This document shows, piece by piece, positions 40,691 to 51,349 of a stretch of DNA of 64,000 bases. Under the pieces are notes generated by a model, which was given only the letters and a program-made list of their open reading frames with translations, did not search any database and was not told the origin of the DNA. Where the stretch lies: contig JAFEKX020000001.1 in the NCBI GenBank assembly GCA_016893485.2, positions 7,953,501 to 8,017,500 of the forward strand, given 5' to 3'. The stretch's first letter is position 1, and each line of letters starts with the position of its first letter. Source of the DNA: Streptomyces sp. P3. Its GTDB lineage: Bacteria; Actinomycetota; Actinomycetes; Streptomycetales; Streptomycetaceae. Position numbers and translations under genes: made by a program.

Positions 40691-43600
40691 TCAGACAAGG
40701 CCGGCCCCCGGCGCGAACAGGGTGTCTTCCTGGTGGTGCCGGGCCTTCCGCGCTCCGGGTGGGATGGGAAGAACTCCGGCCGTGGTCAGATCGGCGACGC
40801 TCACCACCTCGCCGGCGAGAATGTCGGTGAGCAACTCGGCCTGCGCAGGCGCCAGATCAGTGAGGCGGCGCAGAGCCGAAAGCAGCTCGATCAGTTCGGT
40901 CGTCCACTCCTGCGGCCAGCTCTCCACATGGATGTCGTCCAGCGGACTGGTCCTCTTGCTGGTGGGAGAGGCCTTGCGGTAGCCGAACCACTTGTTCACG
41001 ACACCCATACCGCCGACGTCGTAACTCCAGACGGCCTCGGGGACCGGCGCGAAGGCTGCCCTGCCGACGTACAGGGTCTGGGCCTCGGCGTCGTAGCGCA
41101 TTCTGGTGGGGAGGCCCTCACCGATGTGGCTCAGATACTTCACCTGCCGCTCGTCGCCAGGCGCGAACCCGACATCCCGGGGTCGAGCGGGCGACGGAGC
41201 CGCACCGCACTCTCCGTACGTGGAGGCCCAGAGCACCGAGCGGCCGAGCGAGACGGCCCGTTCCCACAGCTCCCGCTCCCGAGTGAGGGGGAGACGTACA
41301 CCCGGGGTGAGCAGTTCCTCGGTGAAATGCTCGGTGAAACCCCTGTGCCCGGCGACGGCAACCGTGTACGCCGCGAGGTCCTGGACGGTGACCCGTTCCA
41401 CGTCGAGCACGCGGGCGAGATACGGCAAGAGCCCGGTGGGAGTGTTCGCGGAGCCGTCCGGATGGAGGGTCGGCAGGACCCGGCCGCCGCGGCCGTTGAA
41501 GTGGTGGGTGTCGGGAGCAGATGAGTCGCCACCACAGCGGGACCGGAGTCGATGGCATGGGACGACTGCTCATTGAGGAAGATCTGGCCGGGTTGGACGG
41601 CCGCCCACAGATCGGGCCGGGGGTAGTCGAGGACTCGATTGTCGGCGATGAGGTACTGGCGGTCGAAGCTGCGTTGCGCGATGCGTATGACCTCCGGAGT
41701 GGTGGCAGTCTCCTGGCCCAGGGGACCGTCGAACAGGTACGGCCCGGCAAGGGGTCCCTTCTGTCCGTCAGCGTCCGGTCGCGCGTCTCCTTGAACAGCC
41801 TGGCCTTCTCCGCGGGGTCGGTTTCCCGGACCATCCGGGCCCATCGGCCCCGTAGGGTCTCGGCGGACGGGAGCTTACCCAGGAGCGGTTCGCCTTCGAT
41901 CCGGGGCTGCCCCAGGGGAACAGGTCGGTCAGTTCCGGGAACGCGTCCCAACCCGAGTGCGTGGCCGGTGTGAACGGGCGCGGGCTCTCCGCATGGGTGT
42001 TGCGCCAGCCGTCGTCGTCCAGGCGGACGTCCTTGATCTGGCGGAACTTGTCCGTTCGTCGCCCTGTCACCTCCCGGTAGTGGACGAGGGCCTGATGGCT
42101 CGGTCCACGTACCGCGTCCGCCCTGCGGATGAAGATGTGGATCGCCAGGGGCTGGGCCACGCCCGGAAGACCCGGTTCGGCACCGGGGCTCGCAGCCCCG
42201 CAGGCGAAAGGTTGATGATCCACCCTTCGTCGCAGGTACGCCGCAGATAGTCCCGCATACCGCGACCGCCGGGTCCTGTGGCCCATCCCGACGGGGTGAT
42301 CAGGCAGACCACGCCGTGCCGGTCCTCGGGGTGGGCGTCGAAGACCTTCCAGGTCGCCCACCGCCAGAAGTACACGTACATGTTCTTGAGCACGTGCTCG
42401 TAGCGCCCGTTGCCCGGGTAGCGGAAGGCGTCGAGAAGCGGCGGTTCCTGGCCGGCCGGGCGCTTCTCCACCCAGCCGCCGCGGTCCTCCGCCCTGTCGT
42501 CGTAGGGAGGGTTGGTGACCACCGCGGTCACGGGTGTGCGCGCCTTGATGCGGTTGGCCCGCCGACGGGAGTCGGCGAGAGCGTCGTAGGTGGAGGCCAG
42601 GTACTCCTCCTCCACGAACGGGTTGTCCAGGGTGTCCGTGACGAAGAAGCTCAAGCCGCTCCGTGGAAGGGGCGCCCCGTACCGCTTGAGCAGGTCGGAC
42701 GCGCGGAGCTCGGCGACCGCGAAGGGACCCATCTGGAGCTCGAACCCGAACAGCCTGGTGGCGAGCCGGGAGATGGCGTCGCGGGCCATCGCCTGCCCGT
42801 GATGGCGGGTCGCCTGCTCGGCGACCCGCTCGATGACGGTGTGGAGGAACGTGCCGGTACCCATGGCGGGGTCGATGATCTTCACCTCGTCCGCGCCGAA
42901 TCCGTCCTCCTGGCCGAGCCGGGTGCGGACGACGTCCTCGGTGAGGCGGACCATCTCCTCCACGATCTCGTGAGGCGTGTAGTAGGAGCCGCTCTGCTGG
43001 CGCAGCGCCGGGTCGTAGACCGTGAGGAAGTGCTCGTAGAGGTGGAGGTACGCGTCGCGGTTGCCTGATCGAATGACCTCCCAGTCCACCTTGGCGATGC
43101 TACGGGTCAGCAGGTCGAGCGTGACGGTGAAGCGTTCGTTGATGTTGTCCGTGAGCAGCTGGAGCGCCTTGCCGATGAGGGCGTGGTCGGCGTCGAGACG
43201 ACGGCCGATCTCATGGAAGGAGTTGAGCTCCAGCTCGATGCCCTCGGTGTGGGCCAGCAGGAGCGCGAAGGTGATGCTCTGGGCGTATCCGTCGGCGAAG
43301 GTCGCGTCGTCGGCGGTCGGGAAGAGCAGCCGCCGCCAGTCGTTCCTGAGTCCGGTGAACGGGCGGGCCCGTACGTCGTCGTCGGGTGCCGATGACCGTG
43401 CCTCGAAACCGAGTTGCTCCACGACAGTGGCACGCAGCAGTCGGCACAGCGGTGCGATGTGCTGCACGAGGCGCGATACCTGCGCGATCCGTGGAGGGCT
43501 CCAGCGCAGGAACTGTTTCAACAGGGCATCGAACGCGATGGGGTTGTCGAGAGCGAGCCTCTCGCCGGCGCTGCTGAGCGCTCCGCGGAAGAAGACCGGG

Positions 43601-43997
43601 TCCCCGACCTGTTCGCCGTGGCGGAACAATCGCCACTCGGTCCCGTTCGAATAGAGGAGATTGGGCAGATCCCGGAGCTTCTCCCACTGCTCGCGGTTGT
43701 GCCGGGAAAACGTCTCGGGTCCACGGACAGCCCGGGTTTCTTCAGTTCGATGTAGCCCGTGATGTCGTTGTTCGCCCGCACCGCGTAGTCGGGTCGTACT
43801 CCCAGATCGGGCAGACGGTATTCGTCGTGCCAGGTCACATCGTGGAACTGGTGACGTTCGCCCACGGCCTTCAGCAACACCTCGAGTGGAGCACGTATGG
43901 CCGACTCCTGGCCGCCTCCGCCGGACAGTTTCCGTCGGCACTCCCGACCGAAAACCGCCACGGCGCTGTGTAACCAGCCGTACTCGTCATCAGGCAT
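40691..43997 (-). CDS. Type ISP/IIG-like restriction-methylase fusion
   Basis: Single-chain restriction-modification enzyme of about 1,100 residues. ATG 43997 follows GGGGGGGAA. The N-terminal nuclease has the PD-(D/E)xK pattern RPDYAV...GYIELKKPG (about 66-88). The N6-adenine methylase part has motif I DPAMGTGTFLHTVIERVAEQ (about 376) and motif IV VVTNPPYDDR (about 490). The C-terminal 450 residues (VLDYPRPDLWAAVQPGQIFL, GGMGVVNKWFGYRKASP) resemble the target-recognition half of type ISP enzymes; the helicase of classical ISP proteins is missing. Frame changes near 43725, 42172, 41908, 41772 and 41487 each need one C. Codon 9 is TTA (bldA-dependent). Likely anti-phage. Confidence 0.8.
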
Positions 43998-44158
43998 GTT
44001 CCCCCCGAATGAGAATCGCCCCGGGTCGACTGGATCCGGGGCATGCCACATGCAAGTCGGTGCGCCAAATGCGCTGCGCCTGACTGATCGTGACGGACCG
44101 TATCCGCCATGTCCATCCCCGGCAGAGAGTTGACCGCTCAGTCCCCCGGGAATCAGGT

Positions 44159-44193
44159 CCGTCTACTCGATGCCGTGTGTGTCGAGTAGACGG
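44159..44193 (-). terminator. Strong 12-bp hairpin
   Basis: CCGTCTACTCGA (44159-44170) pairs perfectly with TCGAGTAGACGG (44182-44193). It lies just downstream of the SCO5389-like gene on the reverse strand and isolates the restriction-methylase gene from it. Confidence 0.85.
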
Positions 44194-44214
44194 AACCAGG
44201 CTCGGGCTGCCGTG

Positions 44215-44607
44215 TCAGCAGTCCCTGAACTCCGGTGACTGATTCAGCACTTGGGCCCGTACCGACGTGAACCGCGCGTACGTCTCGCCGCCCAGCGCCC
44301 CCGGCCGGAATGCCGCCACCCGGTGGCAGTTCTGGAAGGCCAGGGTCACGCCGAAGTGGCGTTCCAGGCTGCCGCGGATCGCGTCGCTGGCCAGGGCGCG
44401 GAGGAGTTGGCCGCGTTCCTGTTCGGACGGGGGCGGGGTCTGGTTGTCGGTGAAGTCCCGTGTGCTGTGGCCGAGTTCGGTGGCGAGGCCGGCGATGAGG
44501 TTGTAGGCGTACGGGAGGGACGTGCGGACCGTGTCCACGAAGTTCGCCTCGCGGATGTCACCGTGTTCGGCTTCGGCGAGGAGTTTCGGGGAGACGTCGA
44601 GAGACAT
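44215..44607 (-). CDS. SCO5389-family conserved protein
   Basis: 130-residue cytoplasmic protein, intact, start ATG 44607. MSLDVSPKLLAEAEHGDIRE, TSLPYAYNLIAGLA, QLLRALASDAIRGSLERHFG, LAFQNCHRVAAF and FTSVRAQVLNQSPEFRDC match the conserved actinobacterial family I know as SCO5389. Function unknown. The start lacks an obvious Shine-Dalgarno sequence; only AGGA about 12 bases upstream is seen. It follows the ATPase gene in the same direction, and the two are neighbours in S. coelicolor as I recall. Confidence 0.85.
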   Translation of the reverse strand: MSLDVSPKLLAEAEHGDIREANFVDTVRTSLPYAYNLIAGLATELGHSTRDFTDNQTPPPSEQERGQLLRALASDAIRGSLERHFGVTLAFQNCHRVAAFRPGALGGETYARFTSVRAQVLNQSPEFRDC

Positions 44608-44666
44608 GAAAGGGGGTGTCCTGTCCGGTAGTTGGGGAGGGGAGTGGGGGCGAGCGGGGGCTGTCG

Positions 44667-45613
44667 TCAGGGTTGTGGCGTCCGGCCCGGTACGTAGTCC
44701 GGGTCCACCTGGGCTGCCAGGTCCAGGCCGGTCGCCTTGTTCGCCCAGGCCTGGGCGTTGCGCAGGTGGAACTCGACCGCGTGGCGGTGCAGGGTCGGCC
44801 AGTCGCGGGGGTGGGTGTCGACCGTGTCGCGGATGACCGTCAGGGCGTGGTGGTTGTGTGGCTCCAACTCGCCCTGGATGCGGCCCTGTTCGGCGGCGCG
44901 GACCCAGGGGACTGGACCAGGTGGGTCAGGAGGTCGTCACCCACCTCCTCCTTGAGGAAGAGCAGGTCGTCCTCGCCGGTGATCTTGTTGCCGATCACGG
45001 CGAGGCGGATGCCGAACTCCCGGGCGTGGTCGCGGTACTGGTGGTAGACGGAGACGCCCTTGCGGGTGGGTTCGGCCACCAGGAACGTGATGTCGAAGCG
45101 GGTGAACAGTCCGGAGGCGAAGGCGTCGGCGCCTGCTGTCATGTCGACCACGACGTATTCGCCGGGGTGTCGACGAGGTGGTTCAAGTACAGCTCCACCG
45201 CGCCGAGTTTGGAGTGGTAGCAGGCCACCCCGAGGTCGCTCTCCTCGAACGCGCCCGTCACCATCAGCGGAACATCACCCGCACGGCCCACATGACGGGC
45301 GTGCACCTCGTCGTCGCCGAGCAGGCGCAGAAGGCGTGAGCCGCGTCCCGGTGGTGTGGTCTTGATCATGGCCTCGGGCGAGGCGATGCGCGGGTTGGTG
45401 CCGCGCAGGAAGTCCTTCAGGTCGGCCAGGTGGGCGGCCAGGGGGCGGGGCTGCGGCCGGTTCCGTGTGGGGGGACAGGGCCTCGGCCAGGTGCTGGTTG
45501 ATGTCTCCGTCGATCGCGAGCACCGGGGCGCCGGAACGGTTCACGTGGCGGGCGAAGAGGGCCGACAGCGTGGTCTTTCCGCTGCCGCCCTTGCCGACGA
45601 ACGCGACGCGCAC
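44667..45613 (-). CDS. CooC/ParA-like P-loop ATPase (SCO5388-like)
   Basis: Cytoplasmic ATPase of about 316 residues. GTG 45613. MRVAFVGKGGSGKTTLSALF is the deviant Walker A of the MinD/CooC group, AIDGDINQHLAEAL the switch, VVDMTAGADAFASGLFTRFD the Walker B region, and VIGNKITGEDDLLF a base-recognition loop. Frame changes near 45455, 45168 and 44910 need one base each. CooC-type ATPases insert metals or move maturation factors. A Zur-like site 26 bases upstream of the start makes a metal link plausible but unproven. Confidence 0.8.
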
Positions 45614-45638
45614 TACCGGTCCGTCGCATGCGCAGTTT

Positions 45639-45653
45639 TGAAAATGAATGTCA
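45639..45653. promoter_or_regulatory. Zur-like box in a divergent promoter
   Basis: TGAAAATGAATGTCA matches 13 of 15 positions of the Streptomyces Zur consensus TGAAAATGATTTTCA and has its 7-1-7 symmetry. It lies 26 bases upstream of the ATPase start (reverse) and 110 bases upstream of the GNAT/transporter operon (forward). Confidence 0.5.
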
Positions 45654-45762
45654 TGTGGCTAGGTTTTAGGGGTGGCCGCGAGGCTGTCAAATCCAGTGGA
45701 TCAAGGGCGATCCGGGAGCGGTCCAAGGGTGATCAAGGCCTGGGAGTCTTAATGCATATGAT

Positions 45763-46299
45763 GTGCAAGTGCTTGACTACTGCATCAGGGCGGCAGGCCT
45801 GGACGATATCGACGGTGCGCGTGCCGTGATGCTCGACACCGTCTACCGCGACTTCCGGACCGGCTACGTGCCCCGCTGGCACGCCGACATCATCGACCCG
45901 GCCGCCGCCTACCTCGCCCCGGCCCGCCCACCCTCCTCGTGGCGCTCGACCCCGACGGCACGGTCGTGGCGACCGCCGCCCTCGACTCCCGGGGCCGGTC
46001 CATCCGCCGAACCCGTGCGACCTCGCCGCGCGCTACCCCTCCGGCGGGACCGCGCAGCTGCGCCGCGTGTACGTCCGCCCCGCGCACCGTCGTCGCGGCC
46101 TCGCCCGGCATCTCGTCGCCGACCTCCTCGCGTTCGCCGCGGCCGACGGCGGCTACCGCGCCGTATATCTGCACACCGATCCCGCCGTGCCCGGCGCGGA
46201 GGCGTTCTGGCGGTCGCTCGGGAAGGTCGTGCACGACGAGCGCGACGATCCGGGCGGCGGGGGGGGATCGTGCACTTCGAACTGGCGATGGAGCGATGA
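45763..46299 (+). CDS. GNAT-family N-acetyltransferase
   Basis: About 180 residues. GTG 45763 or 45769; the -10-like TATGAT at 45757-45762 would place the transcript start near 45769, so a leaderless message is possible. YCIRAAGLDDIDGARAVMLD opens the domain, and QLRRVYVRPAHRRRGLARHL is motif A binding acetyl-CoA. Three or more frame changes (near 45930, 46005 and in the G run at 46259-46266) are needed. The stop overlaps the next start (ATGA), so it heads the transporter operon. Confidence 0.72.
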   Translation: MQVLDYCIRAAGLDDIDGARAVMLDTVYRDFRTGYVPRWHADIIDPAAAYLAPARPPSSWRSTPTARSWRPPPSTPGAGPSAEPVRPRRALPLRRDRAAAPRVRPPRAPSSRPRPASRRRPPRVRRGRRRLPRRISAHRSRRARRGGVLAVAREGRARRARRSGRRGGIVHFELAMER

Positions 46300-47858
46300 C
46301 CGCGATGCGATTCCGACGCGTGAACGTCAGCGCAAGGAGGCCTGGCCGGGCGCCTGTTGGGCCGATGCGGCGGTCCCGGCTGCTCCTCGCCCTCGTGCTC
46401 GCGCCGGTGCTCACCGGCTGTTTCTCCTCTGCCGGTGAGGAGGCAGGGGAAGGCGCCGGGGTACGACGTCCGGTTCGCGGCTGCGGGTGGCGCTCGCCTT
46501 CCCGCCCGCCGAGAATCTCTCCCCTACGGCGCCGACGCCACGATCCTCAGTCGCCTCGGGGTCACCGAAGGGCTGACCTCGCTGGACGCCAACGGCTCCG
46601 CCGTACCCGCGCTGGCCCGATCCTGGCAGCGGGAGAGCGACCGGAGTTGGCTGTTCACCCTGCGCGAGGCGCGCTTCCAGGACGGTACCGATGTCACCCC
46701 GGGCCGGGTGGCCGCCGCCCTCGCGTATGCCGTCGCGGCGAAGCCCGCGCCCGCCGCGCTGTCCGGTGTCACCCTCGCCGCCGAGTCCGCGGGCGCCGAC
46801 CGTCTGCGCATCACCACCAACTCCCTGATCCGGTACTGCCGTTGAGGCTGGCCGGTCCTGCTCTCGCCGTGCTCTCCCCGAAGGCGTACGACGGGAAGGA
46901 GCGCGTCGATCCGGTCGGCACCGGCACCGGTCCCTTCGAGTTGACCAAGGTCAGCGGTTCCACGGCCGCCACCCTCGACCGCTTCGACGACTACTGGGGC
47001 GGCCTCGCCCAAGCGCCCGGAATCGACGCACGGTTCATCGCGGACGGCACCGCCCGCACCAACGCGCTGCGCACCGGGCAGGTCGACATCGCCGAGGCGA
47101 TACCCGTCGCCCAGGCCGCCACCCTCGACGCGGACACCCGCCGCGAGACCGCCACCACTCGCACCACGAGCCTTCAACTCAACACGAAGAGGGGCGTGTT
47201 CAAGGATCCGAAGCTCCGTGCCGCCGCCCGCGCGGCCGTCGACACCTCCGCACTCGCCAAGGGTGTCTACGAGGGTCATGCCGACGCCGGGGCGGGTGTC
47301 TACGGCCCCGCCGTCACCTGGGCCGCGGGCAAGCGCGAGCAACCGGTCGGGCGGGCGAACGCCGCGGCGCCCGGCGGGCGGACCGTCACCCTCGCGACGT
47401 ACGACAACCGGCCCGAACTCACCGAAGTCGCGCAGGTGTTGAAGCAGCAGCTCGAACAGGCCGGATTCAAGGTCGAGTTGGAGGTGCGCGAGTACTCGCG
47501 GATCGAGAGCGACGCGCTGGCCGGAAAGTTCGACGCGTTCGTCGTCGCCCGCAACACGCTGGTGGACACGGGGGATCCGGTGGCCGTCCTCGCCAGCGAC
47601 TACACCTGCGACGGCGGGTACAACCTCGCCCTGCTGTGCGACAAGGACGTCGACCGGGCCGTCGCGAAGGCCCAGGGCACCGTCGACACCTCCGCACGGC
47701 AGAACGCGGCGATGGCGGCCGAGGCCGAGATCCTGGGCGCCGACGCCGTCGTGCCGCTCGTGCACCAACGGGTCATGACCGGCGTAGGTTCCTCCGTCGA
47801 GGGCGTGCTCCTCGACCCGTACGAGCGCACCCTCGTCGGCCCCGGCACCCGGCGCTGA
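46296..47858 (+). CDS. Oligopeptide/nickel-type ABC substrate-binding lipoprotein
   Basis: SBP family 5 protein of about 520 residues. ATG 46296 overlaps the GNAT stop; ATG 46305 is similar, and ATG 46365 gives a cleaner lipoprotein signal MRRSRLLLALVLAPVLTGC but lacks a ribosome site. SLPYGADATILSRLGVTEGL and FTLREARFQDGTDVTPGRVA are typical, as are GTGTGPFELTKV and FDDYWGG. Frame changes near 46460 and 46832 are repaired by one base. Probably binds a peptide, metallophore or metal complex. Confidence 0.82.
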   Translation: MTAMRFRRVNVSARRPGRAPVGPMRRSRLLLALVLAPVLTGCFSSAGEEAGEGAGVRRPVRGCGWRSPSRPPRISPLRRRRHDPQSPRGHRRADLAGRQRLRRTRAGPILAAGERPELAVHPARGALPGRYRCHPGPGGRRPRVCRRGEARARRAVRCHPRRRVRGRRPSAHHHQLPDPVLPLRLAGPALAVLSPKAYDGKERVDPVGTGTGPFELTKVSGSTAATLDRFDDYWGGLAQAPGIDARFIADGTARTNALRTGQVDIAEAIPVAQAATLDADTRRETATTRTTSLQLNTKRGVFKDPKLRAAARAAVDTSALAKGVYEGHADAGAGVYGPAVTWAAGKREQPVGRANAAAPGGRTVTLATYDNRPELTEVAQVLKQQLEQAGFKVELEVREYSRIESDALAGKFDAFVVARNTLVDTGDPVAVLASDYTCDGGYNLALLCDKDVDRAVAKAQGTVDTSARQNAAMAAEAEILGADAVVPLVHQRVMTGVGSSVEGVLLDPYERTLVGPGTRR

Positions 47859-47861
47859 ACG

Positions 47862-50002
47862 ATGCCGCACCGCACGGCCACGCTCCTGTGGCGCGCCTTC
47901 CTCGCGGCGGCCCTGGTGTGCGCCGTAGGGCTGCTGCCCTGGCTCTCCCGCACCGACCCGGCGCTCACCGTCCTCAAGGCGCGGTCGGCGGAACGCGACC
48001 CCGATCCCCAGGTGCTCGCCGCTGTCCGCAGCCAACTCGGCCTCGACGAGGGCCCGTTGCGCCTCCTCGGCCAGTGGCTCGCCGGCCTGCCCCGCGGTGA
48101 CGCCGGACGCTCCTGGATCTCGGGCGCCGAGGTCATGCCCGGCCTGCTCCAAGCCCTGGGCGCGTCCCTGCTGTTGATGAGCGGGGCGGCACTGGTGGCT
48201 GTCGTCACCGCCGGGTTGGTGTGTGCCCGGACGCTGCGGCGGGGTGGGCGCGCGATCGAGGGGTCGGGTGGGGGCGGAGCCGGACTCCTGCGCGTGCAGG
48301 GGGAGTTCATAGCGCGGCGGCATCGCGGTCGGCCGGCGGAGTTGCCCGGCGGCAGCGAGTCCACCGTTCCCGCCGCGTGGCCAGAACCCCCACCCGCCGT
48401 AGATCCCCTGGCTCGGTCGAGCAGGCTGGAGGCACTGGCTCCGGCGTGCTCGCCGCGTGGCCGTGTCGCTTTGCCCGCCGTAGTTCCCCTGGCTCGGTCG
48501 AGGAGGCTGGAGGTACGGGCTCTGCCGTCCTCGCCGGGCGGCCGGGACGCTTTCCCCGCCGTAGTTCCCCTCGCTCGGTCGAGCAGGCTGGAGGCACTGG
48601 CTCCGTCGTCCTCGCCGGGCGGCCGTGTCGCTTTGCCCGCCGTCGATCCCCTGGCTCCGCCGAGCATGCCGGAGGCACCGGCTCCGCTGTGCTCGCCGCG
48701 CTCCCCGAATTTCTCACCGCGTCCGTGCTCGCCACCGTCGTCGGGGTGCAGCTCAGGTGGTTGCCCGCGCTCGGGTGGTACGGGCCGCGGTGGGTGGTGT
48801 TGCCGGCGCTGGCGCTCGGGTTGCCCGCCGGCGCCGTGCTCGGGCGGTTGGTGGATGATCTGTTGCCGGGGGCGTTCGGGGAACCGTGGGTGCGGGCCGC
48901 TGCCGCGCGGGGGCTGTCCGGGCGGCGCATCGCGCGGCAGGCCGTGCGGCGATGTCTGCCCGGGCTGCTGCCCAACATGGGGTTGTTCGTGGTGGGGTTG
49001 ACCGGTGGGGCCGTCGCCGTCGAGCAGATCTTCGACATCCCGGGGCTCGGGCGGACGACCCTCCAGGCAGCCCTGGCCCAGGACTTGCCCGTTCTTCAGG
49101 CCGGTACCCCTCGCCCTCCTTCTCCTCGCCGCCGTCGCCGCCGGACTCACCCGGCTCGTGGCACGGCTCCTCATCGGCCCCGCACTCGGCGCCGACGCGC
49201 TCCCCTCCCTGCACGGCCCCACCACCTCAACTGGCCGACGCACCCTGCCCGTTGTGTACGGCACACTCCTCCTCGGCGTCGTCGCGCTCGGCCTGCCCCG
49301 CGATCCGCTCGCCCTCGACACCGGGCTGCGGCTCCAACACCCCACCTGGGCGCACCCGTTCGGCACCGACGCACTCGGCCGGGACCTCCTCGCGCGGGTC
49401 GCCCACGGTGCCGTCGGCACTCTGCTGCTCGCCCTTGCGATCAGCGCCGTCGCGCTCGGAGTCGGCGTGCTGCTCGGGTTGTTGCCCCGGGTGTCCGGGC
49501 CGCTCGTCGACACGGTGAACGCCGTGCCGCCGGTCCTGGCCGCGCTGTTGGTCACCGCCGTGGCGGGCAGCGGGGCGGCGACACCCGCGCTCGCCGTCGC
49601 CGCGCTCGCCTGGACGCCCCTCGCGGCGCACACCTCCGCCCTGCTGAGCCAGGAGTGCTCCACCCTGCATGTGACCGCCACCCGGGGGCTGGGCGCGGGC
49701 CGTTGGTACATCCTGCGCCACGCACTCCTGCCCGCCGTGCTGCCGCCCGTCACCCGGCACGCGTTGCTCCGCCTGCCCGGAGTCGCCCTCGCGCTCGCCT
49801 CGCTCGGCTTCCTCGGCCTCGGCGCGCAACCGCCCTCCCCGGAATGGGGTCTGCTCCTCGCCGAGAACCAGCCCTACGCCGAACGCGCCCCCTGGGCCGT
49901 CCTCGCCCCGGCCGCCGTCCTCGCCCTCCTCGGCGCCCTGGCGGTCACGGCGGCGAAGGGTCTGCAAGGGCCAATCGCGCAAGGGAGTTGGCTGTCCGGT
50001 GA
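47862..50002 (+). CDS. Fused DppB-DppC ABC permease with repeat insertion
   Basis: Both membrane subunits of an oligopeptide-type importer appear in one chain of about 715 residues. ATG 47862 is three bases after the upstream stop. First half: LLLMSGAALVAVVTAGLVCA, PEFLTASVLATVVGVQL, FDIPGLGRTTLQAALAQDLP. Second half: HPFGTDALGRDLLARVAHGA, DTVNAVPPVLAALL, LSQECSTLHVTATRGLGAGR, SPEWGLLL. No stop is seen between the halves after one repair near 49108. The loop after the second helix is filled by an 81-bp tandem repeat (separate entry). The frame also changes near 48250 and 49975. The end ARELAVR overlaps the MFS start. No ATPase gene follows. Confidence 0.72.
48324..48728 (+). repeat. 81-bp in-frame tandem repeat inside the permease gene
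   Basis: Copies start at 48405, 48486, 48567 and 48648, exactly 81 bases apart, with a diverged copy before them. Each begins CCCCTGGCTCGGTCGAG or a variant and includes GGCTGGAGGCACTGGCTC. The unit is 27 codons, encoding variants of SPGSVEQAGGTGS, and runs without break into the conserved permease sequence LPEFLTASV. Confidence 0.9.
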
Positions 50003-51241
50003 CCTCCGTGGCCCTCGTCCGGACCCCGCTCTCGCCATTGCTCCGGCTGCTGATCCTCACTCAACTCGCCTTCAACATCGGGTTCTTCGCCGTCCTGCCG
50101 TTCCTCGCCGAGCACCTGGCGGATGTGATCGGCATGGCGGGTTGGCTGGTTGGGCTCGTGCTCGGGCTCAGGACCTTCAGCCAGCAGGGGCTGTTCGTGG
50201 TCGGCGGGGCCCTCGCCGACCGGTACGGCGTACGGCCCGTGGTGCTCACGGGGTGCGTGCTGCGGATCGCCGGGTTCGGCTGGCTCGGGTACGCGGGGGA
50301 CACCTGGTCCGTCGTCGGGGCCGTACTCCTCATCGGGTTCGCCGCCGCGCTGTTCTCTCCGGCGGTGGAGTCGGAGGTGGCGCGGCAGGCCGTCGAGTGG
50401 GAGGCGACGGGCGGAGGTTCACGCACCCGGGTACTCGCGCTGTTCACCGTCTCCGGTCAAGTCGGCGCGTTCGTCGGGCCGTTGCTCGGGGCGCTGCTGC
50501 TCGCGGTGGACTTCCGGGTGGCGTGTCTGGCCGGGGCCGGGGTCTTCGTGCTCGTGCTCGCCTGGCATGCGTGGCTGCTGCCGCAGCACATTCCCGGGCG
50601 GACGCGTATCAAGGAGAGGGGCGGTGTACGGGCCCTGGTGCGCAACCGGCCCTTCCTTGCGCTGTGTTGTGCCTACGGCGCCTATCTCCTCGCGTACAAC
50701 CAGCTCTACCTGGCGCTCCCCGAGGAGGTGGAGCGCGCGGCAGGTTCGCAGGCTCCGCTGGCCTGGCTGTTCGCGCTGTCCTCGCTGCTGGTGGTGACCG
50801 CGCAGCTGCCCGTCACCCGGTGGGCGGGGGAGCGGCTCGACCCGCGCCGGTCCGTGACGGCCGGGCTGTCGCTGATCGCCGTCGGGTTCGCGGTCGTCGC
50901 GGTGGCCCGTCCCGCCGAACTCACCGGTACCGCGGGGGTGTTGCCCGCGACCGGCTTAGTCGTCCTGCTCACCCTCGGCCAGATGCTCATCGCCCCCGTC
51001 GCCCGCGCCTGGGTCCCCGACCTCGCCGAACCCGGCCGCCTCGGTCTCTACACCGGCGCCCTGTCCTCCGTCTCCGGGCTGATCGTCCTCGTCGGCAGCG
51101 CGGCCACCGGCACCCTCCTCGACACGGGGGCTGCCCGCGGCCGTTCCTTGGCTGGTGCTGGCCGCCGTACCGATGGCGGCGGTCGGGCTGCTGCCGCGCT
51201 CGCCTCACAACCCGGCATCCGCCCCCAACCCGTCCCTCTGA
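49999..51241 (+). CDS. MFS transporter
   Basis: Twelve-helix exporter of about 413 residues. GTG 49999 overlaps the permease stop. LTQLAFNIGFFAVLPFLAEH begins helix 1; GGALADRYGVRPVVL is the conserved loop 2-3 motif. A frame change in the G run near 51129 (one G too many, or two missing) restores the end LPAAVPWLVLAAVPMA...SAPNPSL and TGA 51239-51241. A TTA codon at 50956-50958 implies bldA control of the last operon gene. An MFS exporter joined to an oligopeptide-type importer recalls metallophore systems such as cnt, where the MFS secretes the ligand. Confidence 0.85.
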
Positions 51242-51349
51242 ACACCCCACCCCTCACCCCCGTACCAACCCATGAACCAGATATGAGCTGCCCCCGAAAC
51301 CGCCATCGGCGACAACGGCGGCAGCGGCGCGTGGGAGGATCCGTCACCA

